Assembly: GCF_036346105.1 (NCBI RefSeq)
Contig: NZ_CP107811.1
Location: 5,351,501 to 5,415,500, forward strand
Direction: 5' to 3'
Source of the DNA: Streptomyces sp. NBC_00539
GTDB taxonomy: Bacteria > Actinomycetota > Actinomycetes > Streptomycetales > Streptomycetaceae
DNA: 64,000 nt
The notes beneath the pieces are model-generated. The model was not told the DNA's origin and did not search any database. It worked only from the letters and a program-made list of their open reading frames with translations. Made by a program: the position numbers and the translations under genes. Each line of letters opens with the position of its first letter. Within the stretch, counting starts at the first letter, position 1. Below are positions 24,320 through 37,272 of this stretch, in pieces.

Positions 24320-25297
24320 ATGCAACCGATCATCATCGTCCTGATCATTCTGGTGGTTCTGGTCTTCATCGCACTGGTCAAGACGATCCAGGTGATCCCG
24401 CAGGCCAGCGCCGCCATCGTCGAGCGGTTCGGCCGCTACACCCGCACCCTCAACGCGGGCCTTAACATCGTCGTCCCGTTCATCGACTCGATCCGCAACC
24501 GGATCGACCTCCGCGAACAGGTCGTCCCCTTCCCGCCGCAGCCGGTCATCACCCAGGACAACCTGGTGGTCAACATCGACACGGTCATCTACTACCAGGT
24601 GACCGACGCCCGGGCCGCGACGTACGAAGTCGCCAGCTACATCCAGGCCATCGAGCAGCTCACCGTCACCACCCTGCGCAACATCATCGGCGGCATGGAC
24701 CTGGAACGCACCCTCACCTCCCGCGAGGAGATCAACGCGGCCCTGCGCGGCGTACTCGACGAGGCAACCGGCAAGTGGGGCATCCGCGTCAACCGCGTCG
24801 AGCTCAAGGCCATCGAGCCGCCGACCTCCATCCAGGACTCGATGGAGAAGCAGATGCGCGCCGACCGCGACAAGCGCGCCGCGATCCTCCAGGCCGAAGG
24901 TGTCCGCCAGTCCGAGATCCTGCGCGCCGAGGGTGAGAAGCAGTCGTCCATCCTGCGCGCCGAAGGTGACGCCAAGGCGGCCGCCCTGCGCGCCGAGGGC
25001 GAGGCCCAGGCCATCCGTACGGTCTTCGAGTCCATCCACGCCGGCGACGCCGACCAGAAGCTCCTCGCCTACCAGTACCTCCAGATGCTCCCGAAGATCG
25101 CAGAAGGCGACGCCAACAAGCTCTGGATCGTGCCCAGCGAGATCGGCGACGCCCTCAAGGGCCTCTCCGGCGCCATGGGCAACTTCGGTCCCATGGGCGG
25201 CGGTTCGGGCTTCAACCCGGCCGGCTCCGGCAAGGACGGCGCGAGCGCGGCCGACAAGGCCGCCGCGGACCGCCGCGAACAGCCCCCCATCGACTGA
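24320..25297 (+). CDS. SPFH/Band 7 slipin (stomatin-like protein)
   Basis: 325 residues. One N-terminal membrane anchor (IIIVLIILVVLVFIALV) is followed by a Band 7/PHB domain (about 28-190). A long helical region with AEGVRQSEILRAEGEKQ repeats comes next, typical of oligomerising stomatins. The C-terminus is Gly/Ser rich and probably disordered. Slipins form membrane scaffolds and act with NfeD partners, encoded just upstream. Start ATG 24320 after a weak GGGG. Molecular partners beyond NfeD are not apparent. Confidence 0.92.
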   Translation: MQPIIIVLIILVVLVFIALVKTIQVIPQASAAIVERFGRYTRTLNAGLNIVVPFIDSIRNRIDLREQVVPFPPQPVITQDNLVVNIDTVIYYQVTDARAATYEVASYIQAIEQLTVTTLRNIIGGMDLERTLTSREEINAALRGVLDEATGKWGIRVNRVELKAIEPPTSIQDSMEKQMRADRDKRAAILQAEGVRQSEILRAEGEKQSSILRAEGDAKAAALRAEGEAQAIRTVFESIHAGDADQKLLAYQYLQMLPKIAEGDANKLWIVPSEIGDALKGLSGAMGNFGPMGGGSGFNPAGSGKDGASAADKAAADRREQPPID

Positions 25298-25386
25298 CCG
25301 GCCGCCGCCTGTTGCATGATCAGTGAGGCCCCTCGACCTTCACGGCGGGGAGGCGACTCACTCATGCGAAGGGGATGGCAGCGTCC

Positions 25387-26157
25387 ATGTCCATCTGGGA
25401 ATCACTCGCGGTCTTCGCCGCAGGCGTCGGAGCCGGCACCATCAACACCATCGTCGGCTCCGGCACCCTCATCACCTTCCCCGTCCTGCTCGCCACAGGA
25501 CTGCCGCCGGTCACCGCCAACGTGTCCAACACCCTCGGTCTCGTGCCCGGCTCGATCAGCGGCGCCATCGGCTACCGCAAGGAACTCAAGGGCCAGCGCG
25601 CCCGCATCCTGCGGCTCGGCGCCGTCTCCCTCGTCGGCGGACTCGGCGGCGCGATCCTGCTCCTCACCCTGCCGTCGGACTCCTTCAACACGATCGTGCC
25701 CGTCCTCATCGGACTGGCCCTCGTCCTCGTCGTCCTCCAGCCGCGCCTCGCCGCCGCCCTGCGCGCCCGCCAGGAAGCCGCGGGCGGCGACACCGGACAC
25801 CCCGACGGCGGCCCCGCCCTGCTGACCGGAATGCTGCTCTCCAGCGCCTACGGCGGCTACTTCGGCGCCGCCCAAGGAGTGCTCTACCTCGGTCTGATGG
25901 GGCTGCTGCTCCACGATGACCTGCAACGGATCAACGCCGTCAAGAACGTCGTCGCCGCCCTCGTCAACGGCATCGCGGCCGTCTTCTTCCTCTTCGTCGC
26001 CGACTTCGACTGGACGGCCGTGGTCCTCATCGCCCTCGGCTCCACCCTCGGCGGCCAGATCGGCGCGAAGGTCGGCCGCCGACTGCCCCCGACGGTGCTG
26101 CGCGCCGTCATCGTCGCAGTCGGGATCATCGCCATCGTCCAACTGCTCCTGCGCTGA
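25387..26157 (+). CDS. TauE/SafE-family sulfite exporter-like permease
   Basis: About 256 residues, seven to eight hydrophobic helices. The duplicated family motif is visible as GAGTINTIVGSGTLITFPVLL near the N-terminus and GGYFGAAQGVLYLGLMGLL in the second half. Members move sulfite, sulfoacetate or related anions; the substrate is unknown here. Two in-frame ATGs exist, at 25375 and 25387. The AAGGGG abuts the first with no spacer, so I prefer the second at 12-base spacing. It stands alone between a slipin gene and a convergent HNH gene. Confidence 0.87.
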   Translation: MSIWESLAVFAAGVGAGTINTIVGSGTLITFPVLLATGLPPVTANVSNTLGLVPGSISGAIGYRKELKGQRARILRLGAVSLVGGLGGAILLLTLPSDSFNTIVPVLIGLALVLVVLQPRLAAALRARQEAAGGDTGHPDGGPALLTGMLLSSAYGGYFGAAQGVLYLGLMGLLLHDDLQRINAVKNVVAALVNGIAAVFFLFVADFDWTAVVLIALGSTLGGQIGAKVGRRLPPTVLRAVIVAVGIIAIVQLLLR

Positions 26158-26206
26158 ACGGCGTAGTGCGCCTACGCAGCCCAGCGCAGCCGCGTGCCTC
26201 GACGGA

Positions 26207-26710
26207 CTAGGCGGTACGCGCCAGCCACTCGGGCAATACCTCGCGCCCGCCGGAACCCAGCGCGAGCAGCATCGCGTCCGCCGGCGACGGAACGAACGGC
26301 TTGCGGAGCAACGGCATCCCCGCCTCCTCCGGAGTGCGGGCCGCCTTGCGGTGGTTGTCCTCCGCACAGGACGCCACCGTGTTCAGCCAGGTGTCGCCAC
26401 CCCCCTGGGCCCGCGGAAGCACGTGGTCCACGGTCGTCGCACGCTTCCCGCAGTACGCGCACCGGTGCTGGTCACGGGCCAGCACGCCCCGCCGCGACCA
26501 AGGAGCGTGTCTTCGGAACGGCACCCGAACGTACCGGCAGAGCCTGATCACCCGCGGCATCGGTAGCTCCATCGTGGCCGCCCGGACACGCAGCTCGGGA
26601 TGCGACTGTTCGACCACGGCCTTGTCCTGGAGCACCAGTACCACAGCCCGGTTCAACGTCACCGTCGACAGCGGCTCGAAGCTCGCATTCAGCACCAGCG
26701 TGTCCCGCAT
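26207..26710 (-). CDS. HNH endonuclease-family protein
   Basis: 167 residues. The C-terminal half has an HNH fold: a CxxC zinc knuckle (CAYCGK), DHVLPRAQGG, and the asparagine and histidine of TWLNTVASCAEDNHRK. The N-terminus (LVLNASFEPLSTVTLNRAVV) is characteristic of a widespread actinobacterial HNH family of unknown role. ATG 26710 is chosen because GGGAGGTG lies seven bases upstream; the frame is open beyond it without homology. It is monocistronic. No methylase or other restriction partner is nearby. Confidence 0.9.
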   Translation of the reverse strand: MRDTLVLNASFEPLSTVTLNRAVVLVLQDKAVVEQSHPELRVRAATMELPMPRVIRLCRYVRVPFRRHAPWSRRGVLARDQHRCAYCGKRATTVDHVLPRAQGGGDTWLNTVASCAEDNHRKAARTPEEAGMPLLRKPFVPSPADAMLLALGSGGREVLPEWLARTA

Positions 26711-26806
26711 CTCGCCCACCTCCCGTGTGCAGGCCCGCGACCTCCCTGGCGGCAAGGCCCGGAACCACTCTGGCCGCGCGCGCCACGCGGGACAACGCAA
26801 TAAAAA

Positions 26807-26843
26807 TGCCCGGTCCTGGCCGTCTTTAGACCAGGACCGGGCA
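26807..26843 (-). terminator. Intrinsic terminator of the PEBP gene
   Basis: Perfect 13-base arms (26807-26819, 26831-26843) with an 11-base loop. In the minus-strand direction the stem is followed by TTTTTATTG, giving a real U-tract, unusual among the other terminators here. Confidence 0.9.
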
Positions 26844-26859
26844 AACGCTCGGGAAACGA

Positions 26860-27393
26860 TCAGCTCGCCGGAGCCTCGTACTCACCGATCAGCTGCGCAC
26901 GGCCCAACGTGTGGAACCTCAGGTTGAACCCGACGACCGCCGGCGAGACGTCCGAGCCGGGCCCGAGCTTCTCCTGGTCCACCGCGTACACGGTGAACAC
27001 GTACCGGTGGCGCTCCCCGGCAGGCGGGGCGGCCCCGCCGAAGTCCTTCGTCCCGTAGTCGTTGCGCACGTGCACGGCCCCGGCCGGCAACCCCTCGAAC
27101 TTCCCGCCGCCCGCCCCGGCCGGCAACTCCGTCACCGAGGCCGGGATGTCGAAGAGCACCCAGTGCCAGAACCCGCTGCCCGTCGGCGCGTCCGGGTCGA
27201 AGCACGTCACGGCGAAGCTCTTCGTCCCCTCCGGGAACCCCTCCCACCGCAGGTGCGGCGAGCGGTTCCCGGCCGACTGGACCTGGGCCTCCCCGAGATC
27301 CGCGCCGGGTGCCAGGTCGTCACTCACCACGGAGAAGGAATCGACCTCCGGGTGGAAGTCGTGCGGAAGAGGCGCCCTGCTCTGCTCGGCCAC
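26860..27393 (-). CDS. YbhB/YbcL-family PEBP-like protein
   Basis: 177 residues of the phosphatidylethanolamine-binding/Raf-kinase-inhibitor-like fold. The ligand-site motifs are [19 protein letters not shown] and the later [19 protein letters not shown]. No signal peptide, so cytoplasmic. Bacterial functions are poorly known; a small anion-binding pocket is the conserved feature. GTG start at 27393 with AGGAGG eight bases upstream. It lies downstream of the spo0M homologue on the same strand, 51 bases away, with its own strong terminator. Confidence 0.92.
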   Translation of the reverse strand: MAEQSRAPLPHDFHPEVDSFSVVSDDLAPGADLGEAQVQSAGNRSPHLRWEGFPEGTKSFAVTCFDPDAPTGSGFWHWVLFDIPASVTELPAGAGGGKFEGLPAGAVHVRNDYGTKDFGGAAPPAGERHRYVFTVYAVDQEKLGPGSDVSPAVVGFNLRFHTLGRAQLIGEYEAPAS

Positions 27394-27444
27394 TGCTGAA
27401 CCTCCTGATCGCTTAACCAGTACCGCCCCGAGCCTAAACAGCCC

Positions 27445-28227
27445 TCAGAACCAGTTGCGGTGCGAACCCACGGAGGCGATCCACTGGTTCAGATACGCCG
27501 CCCAGTCGGTCCCCTCGTACGACTGCAGACCCACCTGGAAGCAGCGGTAGGTGTCGCTGCCCTCGGAGAAGAGGCCCGGCTTCTTGTCCATCTCCAGGAC
27601 GACGTCCATCTCACGGCCGTCCGAGACGAACGTCAGCTCCACCTGGTTCAGCCCCCGGTACTGCGACGGCGGAAGGAACTCGATCTCCTGGTAGAACGGC
27701 AGCGTCTGCCGCGTCCCGCGGATGTGCCCGCGCTCCATGTCCGCCGAGCGGAACGAGAAACCGAGCCGACGGAACGCGTCCAAGATCGCCTGCTGCGCCG
27801 GAACCGGGTGCACGTTGATCGGGTCCAGGTCACCCGCGTCCACCGCCCGGGCGATCTCCAGCTCCGTGCTCACCCCGATGTTCATGCCCCGCAGGTGCTG
27901 GCCCTCGAAATGGGTGATCGGCGTCTCCCACGGGATCTCCAGCCCGAACGGCACCACGTGCAGCGCACCCGGCTGGACCTGGAACGCACCGCCCAGCCGC
28001 TGCTTCGCGAAGACGATGTCCTGCTTGTGCTCCTGGTCGCCGCCCTCCACCTCCACCCGCGCCTGGAGCCCGACCGACAACCCCTCGATCTGCTGCTCGA
28101 CGGAACCGCCCTGGATGCGGACCTCGCCCTGGACGATGCCGCCCGGAACGACGTTCGGTTCGGTGATGACGGTGTCCACCGAGGCACCACCGGCACCCAG
28201 CGCCGCGAACAGCTTCCTGAACCCCAT
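27445..28227 (-). CDS. Sporulation-control protein Spo0M homologue
   Basis: 260 residues across the complete Spo0M family: N-terminal [20 protein letters not shown], an arrestin-like beta-sandwich region, and a C-terminal YRCFQVG. In Bacillus, Spo0M influences sporulation and cell shape; in Streptomyces it is conserved but little studied. No transmembrane segment. ATG 28227 preceded by AAAGGGGAG. It is probably the first gene of a pair with the PEBP-like gene and diverges from mpg. Confidence 0.9.
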   Translation of the reverse strand: MGFRKLFAALGAGGASVDTVITEPNVVPGGIVQGEVRIQGGSVEQQIEGLSVGLQARVEVEGGDQEHKQDIVFAKQRLGGAFQVQPGALHVVPFGLEIPWETPITHFEGQHLRGMNIGVSTELEIARAVDAGDLDPINVHPVPAQQAILDAFRRLGFSFRSADMERGHIRGTRQTLPFYQEIEFLPPSQYRGLNQVELTFVSDGREMDVVLEMDKKPGLFSEGSDTYRCFQVGLQSYEGTDWAAYLNQWIASVGSHRNWF

Positions 28228-28337
28228 GCTCTGACTCCCCTTTGAAGCTCTGTGACGTAAAGGCTGGTGACTACCCCTACAAACGCGGAACCCTAGGCCC
28301 CGGTTGCAAGCGCACGACCTCCAGTACGCTCGACTGG

Positions 28338-28979
28338 ATGAGCGCGCGACCCGACCGTACGCCCCTGCCCCGGTCCTTCTTCGACCGCCCGGTCCTCACC
28401 GTGGCCCCCGACCTGCTCGGCCGCACCCTGGTCCGGCGGACCGCCGAGGGCCCCCTCGAACTACGCATCACGGAAGTGGAGGCGTACGAGGGCGAGGCCG
28501 ACCCCGGCTCCCACGCCTACCGCGGCCGCACCCGGCGCAACGCGTCGATGTTCGGACCGCCCGGACACGCGTACGTCTACTTCATCTACGGCATGTGGTT
28601 CAGCCTCAACCTGGTGTGCGGGCCGCCCGACCACGCGAGCGGTGTCCTCATCCGTGCCGGCGAGATCACCCTGGGCGCCGAACTGGCCCGCAAACGTCGA
28701 GTTTCCGCCAGAAACGACCGAGAACTCGCCAAAGGTCCGGCCCGTCTGGCCACGGCACTCGACATCGACCGCTCCCTGGACGGCACCGACCTCTGTGACG
28801 GCCCCGACTCACCCTTGTCCCTGCTCATCGGCACACCCACCACCCCCGACCAGGTGAGCAGCGGCCCCCGCACGGGTGTGGGCGGAGCCGGAGCGGACCA
28901 CCCGTACCGCTTCTGGATCACCCACGACCCGACGGTCAGCCCTTATCGCGCCCATGCGCCACGCCGCCGCTCAACTTGA
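28338..28979 (+). CDS. mpg: 3-methyladenine DNA glycosylase (AAG/Mpg family)
   Basis: 213 residues. It removes alkylated purines in base-excision repair. Family motifs: LLGRTLVRR, catalytic-region [20 protein letters not shown] with the general-base Glu, and [23 protein letters not shown] 28338 is not preceded by a ribosome-binding site. A TACGCT -10-like box at 28325-28330 would place the transcript start at the ATG, so the mRNA may be leaderless. The stop codon TGA lies inside the -35 element of the first rRNA promoter. Confidence 0.92.
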   Translation: MSARPDRTPLPRSFFDRPVLTVAPDLLGRTLVRRTAEGPLELRITEVEAYEGEADPGSHAYRGRTRRNASMFGPPGHAYVYFIYGMWFSLNLVCGPPDHASGVLIRAGEITLGAELARKRRVSARNDRELAKGPARLATALDIDRSLDGTDLCDGPDSPLSLLIGTPTTPDQVSSGPRTGVGGAGADHPYRFWITHDPTVSPYRAHAPRRRST

Positions 28980-29004
28980 CTCGCCCCTGGCGGACGCCTA
29001 ACGT
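28976..29004 (+). promoter_or_regulatory. rRNA promoter P1
   Basis: TTGACT (28976-28981) and TAACGT (28999-29004) are separated by exactly 17 bases, near consensus for the principal sigma factor. It lies about 500 bases ahead of 16S and its -35 box shares the mpg stop codon. Confidence 0.75.
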
Positions 29005-29126
29005 AGCCCGAGCCGCTTGAACGGGGCACTGCCATCAGCAGACCCCGGGGCGGCCAACCCACCACCTACGACGCACCCCTGACGGGGTCGATTTCGGCAT
29101 GCCCGAATTCGAATCCAACGGCCCGA

Positions 29127-29156
29127 TTATGAGCCGCAAGGGATAAGCGCTAAAGT
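29127..29156 (+). promoter_or_regulatory. Candidate rRNA promoter P2
   Basis: TAAAGT at 29151-29156 with TTATGA at 29127-29132, an 18-base spacer. The -10 is good and the -35 weak (three of six). Confidence 0.45.
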
Positions 29157-29212
29157 GGTGGAAAGCCGAAAGGCAAAGGCCTCCAACGGCCATCGGAATC
29201 AAATCAGAGTCG

Positions 29213-29241
29213 GAAACGACAACGAAATGATCTGGTAGAGT
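29213..29241 (+). promoter_or_regulatory. Candidate rRNA promoter P3
   Basis: TAGAGT at 29236-29241, a common streptomycete -10, with a non-consensus GAAACG 17 bases upstream. Multiple promoters ahead of rrn operons are known in Streptomyces; this is the most 3' candidate. Confidence 0.4.
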
Positions 29242-29510
29242 TGGAAACGAAGAACACAGGAAGCGCCCGGAGGAAAACCCGCGAGGGTGAGTACGAAGGA
29301 AGCGTCCGTTCCTTGAGAACTCAACAGCGTGCCAAAAATCAACGCCAGAAGTTGATACCCCGTCCACTCCGGTGGATGAGGTTCCTTTGAAAAAGTCCTG
29401 CCTTTCGGGGCAGGCAATGAACACAGCGAGGACGTTGTGGTCAGCCGGTCTTATTCCGACCTTGGCTGGCCCGCTCTAAGTGTGTGTTTCACCCGATTAC
29501 GGGTAAACAT

Positions 29511-34443
<4,933 letters not shown>

Positions 34444-34445
34444 GT

Positions 34446-34479
34446 TGCTCGCGTCCACTGTGTTAGTTCTGAAGCAACG
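34446..34479 (+). other. 3' arm of the 23S processing stem
   Basis: The reverse complement of 31283-31315 with only one mismatch and one bulge over about 33 bases. In the transcript the two would pair to enclose 23S for RNase III cleavage. Confidence 0.8.
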
Positions 34480-34546
34480 AACAGTTGCTGGTTTCTTGAG
34501 CTGGAACACAACTACAAAGTGTGCTTGTTCGCTCGAAACCGATAGG

Positions 34547-34667
34547 GTTTCGGTGGTCATAGCGTTAGGGAAACGCCCGGTTACATTCCGAACCCGGAAG
34601 CTAAGCCTTTCAGCGCCGATGGTACTGCAGGGGGGACCCTGTGGGAGAGTAGGACACCGCCGAACAA
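34547..34667 (+). rRNA. rrf: 5S ribosomal RNA
   Basis: About 121 bases from GTTTCGGTGGTCATAGCG to CACCGCCGAACAA. The terminal helix (TTCGGTGGT with CACCGCCGAA) and the CCGAACCCGG loop are recognisable. It lies about 100 bases after 23S and is followed by the operon terminator. Confidence 0.96.
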
Positions 34668-34677
34668 TCTTTCAAAG

Positions 34678-34719
34678 GACCCTTGGTCCAGCGTTCAACG
34701 CTGGACCAAGGGTCTTTTT
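34678..34719 (+). terminator. rRNA operon terminator
   Basis: A perfect 17-base stem (34678-34694 with 34698-34714) with a 3-base loop, followed by TTTTTGTTTTTC. The strongest intrinsic terminator in the window. Confidence 0.95.
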
Positions 34720-34806
34720 GTTTTTCTACCTCTTTACGCCGAAGCGCGGCCATGGGTTGGTTGCGCGAGAATGACTAGCGGTACCCCGAAGACAGGAGTC
34801 ACACCC

Positions 34807-37149
34807 ATGTCCAACTCTCCCGACGATCGTCCGGAGCGCGAGCCTCGTCGCAACGACGGCGGTGACAGGGGCGGCTACCGCGGGGGCCGTGACGACCGTG
34901 GCGGTGACCGTGGTGGTTTCCGTCGCGATGACCGCGGTGGCCGTCCGACCGGTGGTGGCGGCGGCTTCCGCCGCGACGACCGTGGCGGGCGTCCCGCCGC
35001 CGGCGGTGACCGGCCCAGCGGTGGTGGCTACCCGCGCCGCGATGACCGTGGTGGGGACCGTCCCTCGTTCCGTCGCGATGACCGTGGTGAGCGTCCGAGC
35101 TACCCGCGTCGTGATGACCGTGGTGACCGTCCGACCGGTGGTGGTTTCCAGCGCCGTGACGACCGCGGTGGCGACCGTCCCAGCTACCCGCGTCGTGACG
35201 ACCGGGGTGACCGTCCCACCGGTGGTGGCTTCCAGCGTCGTGATGACCGTGGTGACCGTCCGACCGGTGGTGGTTTCCAGCGCCGCGATGACCGCGGCGG
35301 GGACCGTCCCAGCTACCCGCGTCGCGACGACCGTGGTGACCGTCCCACCGGTGGTGGCTTCCAGCGTCGTGATGACCGTGGTGACCGTCCGACCGGTGGT
35401 GGTTTCCAGCGCCGCGATGACCGCGGCGGGGACCGTCCCAGCTACCCCCGTCGTGACGACCGTGGTGACCGTCCCACCGGTGGTGGCTTCCAGCGTCGTG
35501 ACGACGACCGTGGTGGGTTCCGCGGTGGTCGTGACGACCGCGGCGGGGACCGCCCGAGCTACCCGCGCCGCGATGACCGCGGTGGGGACCGTCCCTCGTT
35601 CCGTCGTGACGACCGTGGTGAGCGTCCCAGCTACCCGCGCCGTGACGACCGTGGTGACCGTCCGACCGGTGGTGGCTTCCAGCGCCGCGATGACCGCGGC
35701 GACCGCCCCAGCTACCCCCGTCGTGACGACCGTGGTGACCGTCCCACCGGTGGTGGCTTCCAGCGTCGTGACGACGACCGTGGTGGGTTCCGCGGTGGTC
35801 GTGACGACCGCGGCGGGGACCGCCCGAGCTACCCGCGCCGCGATGACCGCGGCGGGGACCGCCCCAGCTACCCCCGTCGTGACGACCGCGGCGACCGTCC
35901 CAGCTACCCGCGTCGTGATGACCGTGGTGACCGTCCGACCGGTGGTGGCTTCCAGCGTCGTGACGACCGCGGCGGGGACCGTCCCAGCTACCCCCGTCGT
36001 GATGACCGTGGTGAGCGTCCGAGCTACCCGCGTCGCGACGACCGTGGTGACCGCCCCACCGGTGGTGGCTTCCAGCGCCGTGACGACCGCGGTGGCGACC
36101 GCCCCAGCTACCCCCGTCGTGACGACCGCGGCGACCGCGGCGGCGACCGTGGTGGGTTCCGTGGTGGCCGCGATGACCGCGGTGGTTACCGTGGCCGCGA
36201 CGACCGCGGCGGTGACCGCGACTTCCGCGCCGACCGCGACCGTGACCCGGTCAAGCGGCTTCCGATCGACGAGGACATCACCGGTCACGAGATCGACGCC
36301 GATGTGCGTCAGGAGCTCCTGAGCCTGCCCAAGGGCCTGGCCGAGGAGGTCTCGCGCAACCTGGTCATGGTGGCCCGGCTGATCGACGAGGACCCCGAGC
36401 AGGCGTACGCGTATGCCCGCATCGCCCTGCGGCTCGCCTCCCGCGTCGCCGCCGTCCGTGAGGCCGCCGGCTTCGCCGCGTACGCCACGCAGAAGTACAG
36501 CGAGGCGCTCGCGGAGTTCCGCGCCGCCAAGCGGATGACCGGTTCCGTCGAGCTGTGGCCCGTCATGGCCGACTGCGAGCGCGGCCTCGGCCGCCCGGAG
36601 CGGGCCCTCGCCATGGCCGGCGAGCCCGAGGTGCAGAAGCTGGACAAGGCCGGTCAGGTCGAGATGCGTCTCGTCGCCGCTGGTGCCCGCCGCGACATGG
36701 GCGAGCTGGACGCCGCGATCGTGACCCTGCAGAGCCCGGAGCTGGCGTCGAACTCCGTGCAGCCGTGGACCGCGCGTCTGCGGTACGCCTACGCCGACGC
36801 CCTGCTGGCGGCCGGCCGTGAGGACGAGGCCCGCGAGTGGTTCGCCAAGACCGCCGAGGCCGACAAGGACCAGGCGACCGACGCCTCCGACCGGCTCGCC
36901 GAGCTGGACGGGGTGGAGTTCGTGGACGCGTCCCTGCCGGACGACGAGGATGACGTCGAGGGCCTCGAAGCCGCCGACGACCTCGACCTCGACGAGGACG
37001 CGGACGAGGACGACGCCGAGGTGGCGGCCGCCGAGCGTGCCGCCGACCAGGCCGAGTACTACGACGAGGACGACGAGGAGTACGAACCCCTCGACGAAGC
37101 CGACGCCGCCGGCGACGGGGAGCGGACCGAGGGCCGCGACAAGGCCTGA
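34807..37149 (+). CDS. TPR protein with a giant Arg/Asp/Gly-rich repeat domain
   Basis: 780 residues in three parts. Residues about 10-482 are a disordered repeat domain with about 33 DDRG units, alternating DRPTGGGFQRR and DRPSYPRR spacers plus RGG-like FRGGR and YRGR patches. Residues about 483-700 are helical TPR-like repeats (SLPKGLAEEVSRNLVMVAR onward). The last 80 residues are strongly acidic. There are almost no cysteines and no signal peptide. ATG 34807 has AGGAG at eight-base spacing; an upstream in-frame ATG (34771) lacks one. TPR proteins with RGG-like tails often bind RNA and condense; function here is inferred only. It starts 88 bases after the rRNA terminator's U-tract and ends at its own terminator. 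Confidence 0.88.
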   Translation: MSNSPDDRPEREPRRNDGGDRGGYRGGRDDRGGDRGGFRRDDRGGRPTGGGGGFRRDDRGGRPAAGGDRPSGGGYPRRDDRGGDRPSFRRDDRGERPSYPRRDDRGDRPTGGGFQRRDDRGGDRPSYPRRDDRGDRPTGGGFQRRDDRGDRPTGGGFQRRDDRGGDRPSYPRRDDRGDRPTGGGFQRRDDRGDRPTGGGFQRRDDRGGDRPSYPRRDDRGDRPTGGGFQRRDDDRGGFRGGRDDRGGDRPSYPRRDDRGGDRPSFRRDDRGERPSYPRRDDRGDRPTGGGFQRRDDRGDRPSYPRRDDRGDRPTGGGFQRRDDDRGGFRGGRDDRGGDRPSYPRRDDRGGDRPSYPRRDDRGDRPSYPRRDDRGDRPTGGGFQRRDDRGGDRPSYPRRDDRGERPSYPRRDDRGDRPTGGGFQRRDDRGGDRPSYPRRDDRGDRGGDRGGFRGGRDDRGGYRGRDDRGGDRDFRADRDRDPVKRLPIDEDITGHEIDADVRQELLSLPKGLAEEVSRNLVMVARLIDEDPEQAYAYARIALRLASRVAAVREAAGFAAYATQKYSEALAEFRAAKRMTGSVELWPVMADCERGLGRPERALAMAGEPEVQKLDKAGQVEMRLVAAGARRDMGELDAAIVTLQSPELASNSVQPWTARLRYAYADALLAAGREDEAREWFAKTAEADKDQATDASDRLAELDGVEFVDASLPDDEDDVEGLEAADDLDLDEDADEDDAEVAAAERAADQAEYYDEDDEEYEPLDEADAAGDGERTEGRDKA
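34855..36240 (+). repeat. Coding repeat tract of the TPR protein
   Basis: About 1.39 kb of degenerate tandem repeats encoding DDRG(D/G/E)RP units of roughly 11-15 residues. Larger blocks of about 28 codons (one PTGGGFQ unit plus one PSYPR unit) recur almost identically, implying expansion by unequal crossing-over or slippage. It is a likely site of copy-number variation and of assembly error. Confidence 0.9.
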
Positions 37150-37159
37150 CGGCTGAACT

Positions 37160-37198
37160 GAAAGGGCGGTACCCCCTTCCCGGGTGTACCGCCCTTTC
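37160..37198. terminator. Bidirectional terminator after the TPR gene
   Basis: Perfect 13-base arms (37160-37172, 37186-37198). The stem ends in AAAG/CTTTC, giving short U-runs in both directions between two convergent genes. Confidence 0.88.
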
Positions 37199-37272
37199 GC
37201 ATGTCCGCAGCCTGTCGCAGCCGCTGTCCGCAGTCTGTCGCAGCCGCTCTTCCGCGGTGGCGCGGCGCGGGT

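Larger units (their letters stand above)
29005..29510 (+). ncRNA. rRNA operon leader
   Basis: No protein gene. It holds two further promoter candidates, a hairpin CCTGCC-TTTCGG-GGCAGG (29399-29416), and the CTTGAGAACTCAACAG element at 29312-29327, whose near-copy precedes 23S. It also carries the 5' arm of the 16S processing stem (29329-29344) and a GGTCAGCCGGTC/GACCTTGGCTGG stem just upstream of 16S. Confidence 0.7.

Noticed and set aside
34855-36240. CRISPR-like array
   Set aside because: The repeats are degenerate, contiguous, in frame and coding, without unique spacers.
34726-36322. Long open frames in two other registers (one plus, one minus) across the repeat tract
   Set aside because: They encode monotonous Thr/Val runs, are direct shadows of the DDRG repeats and lack credible starts.
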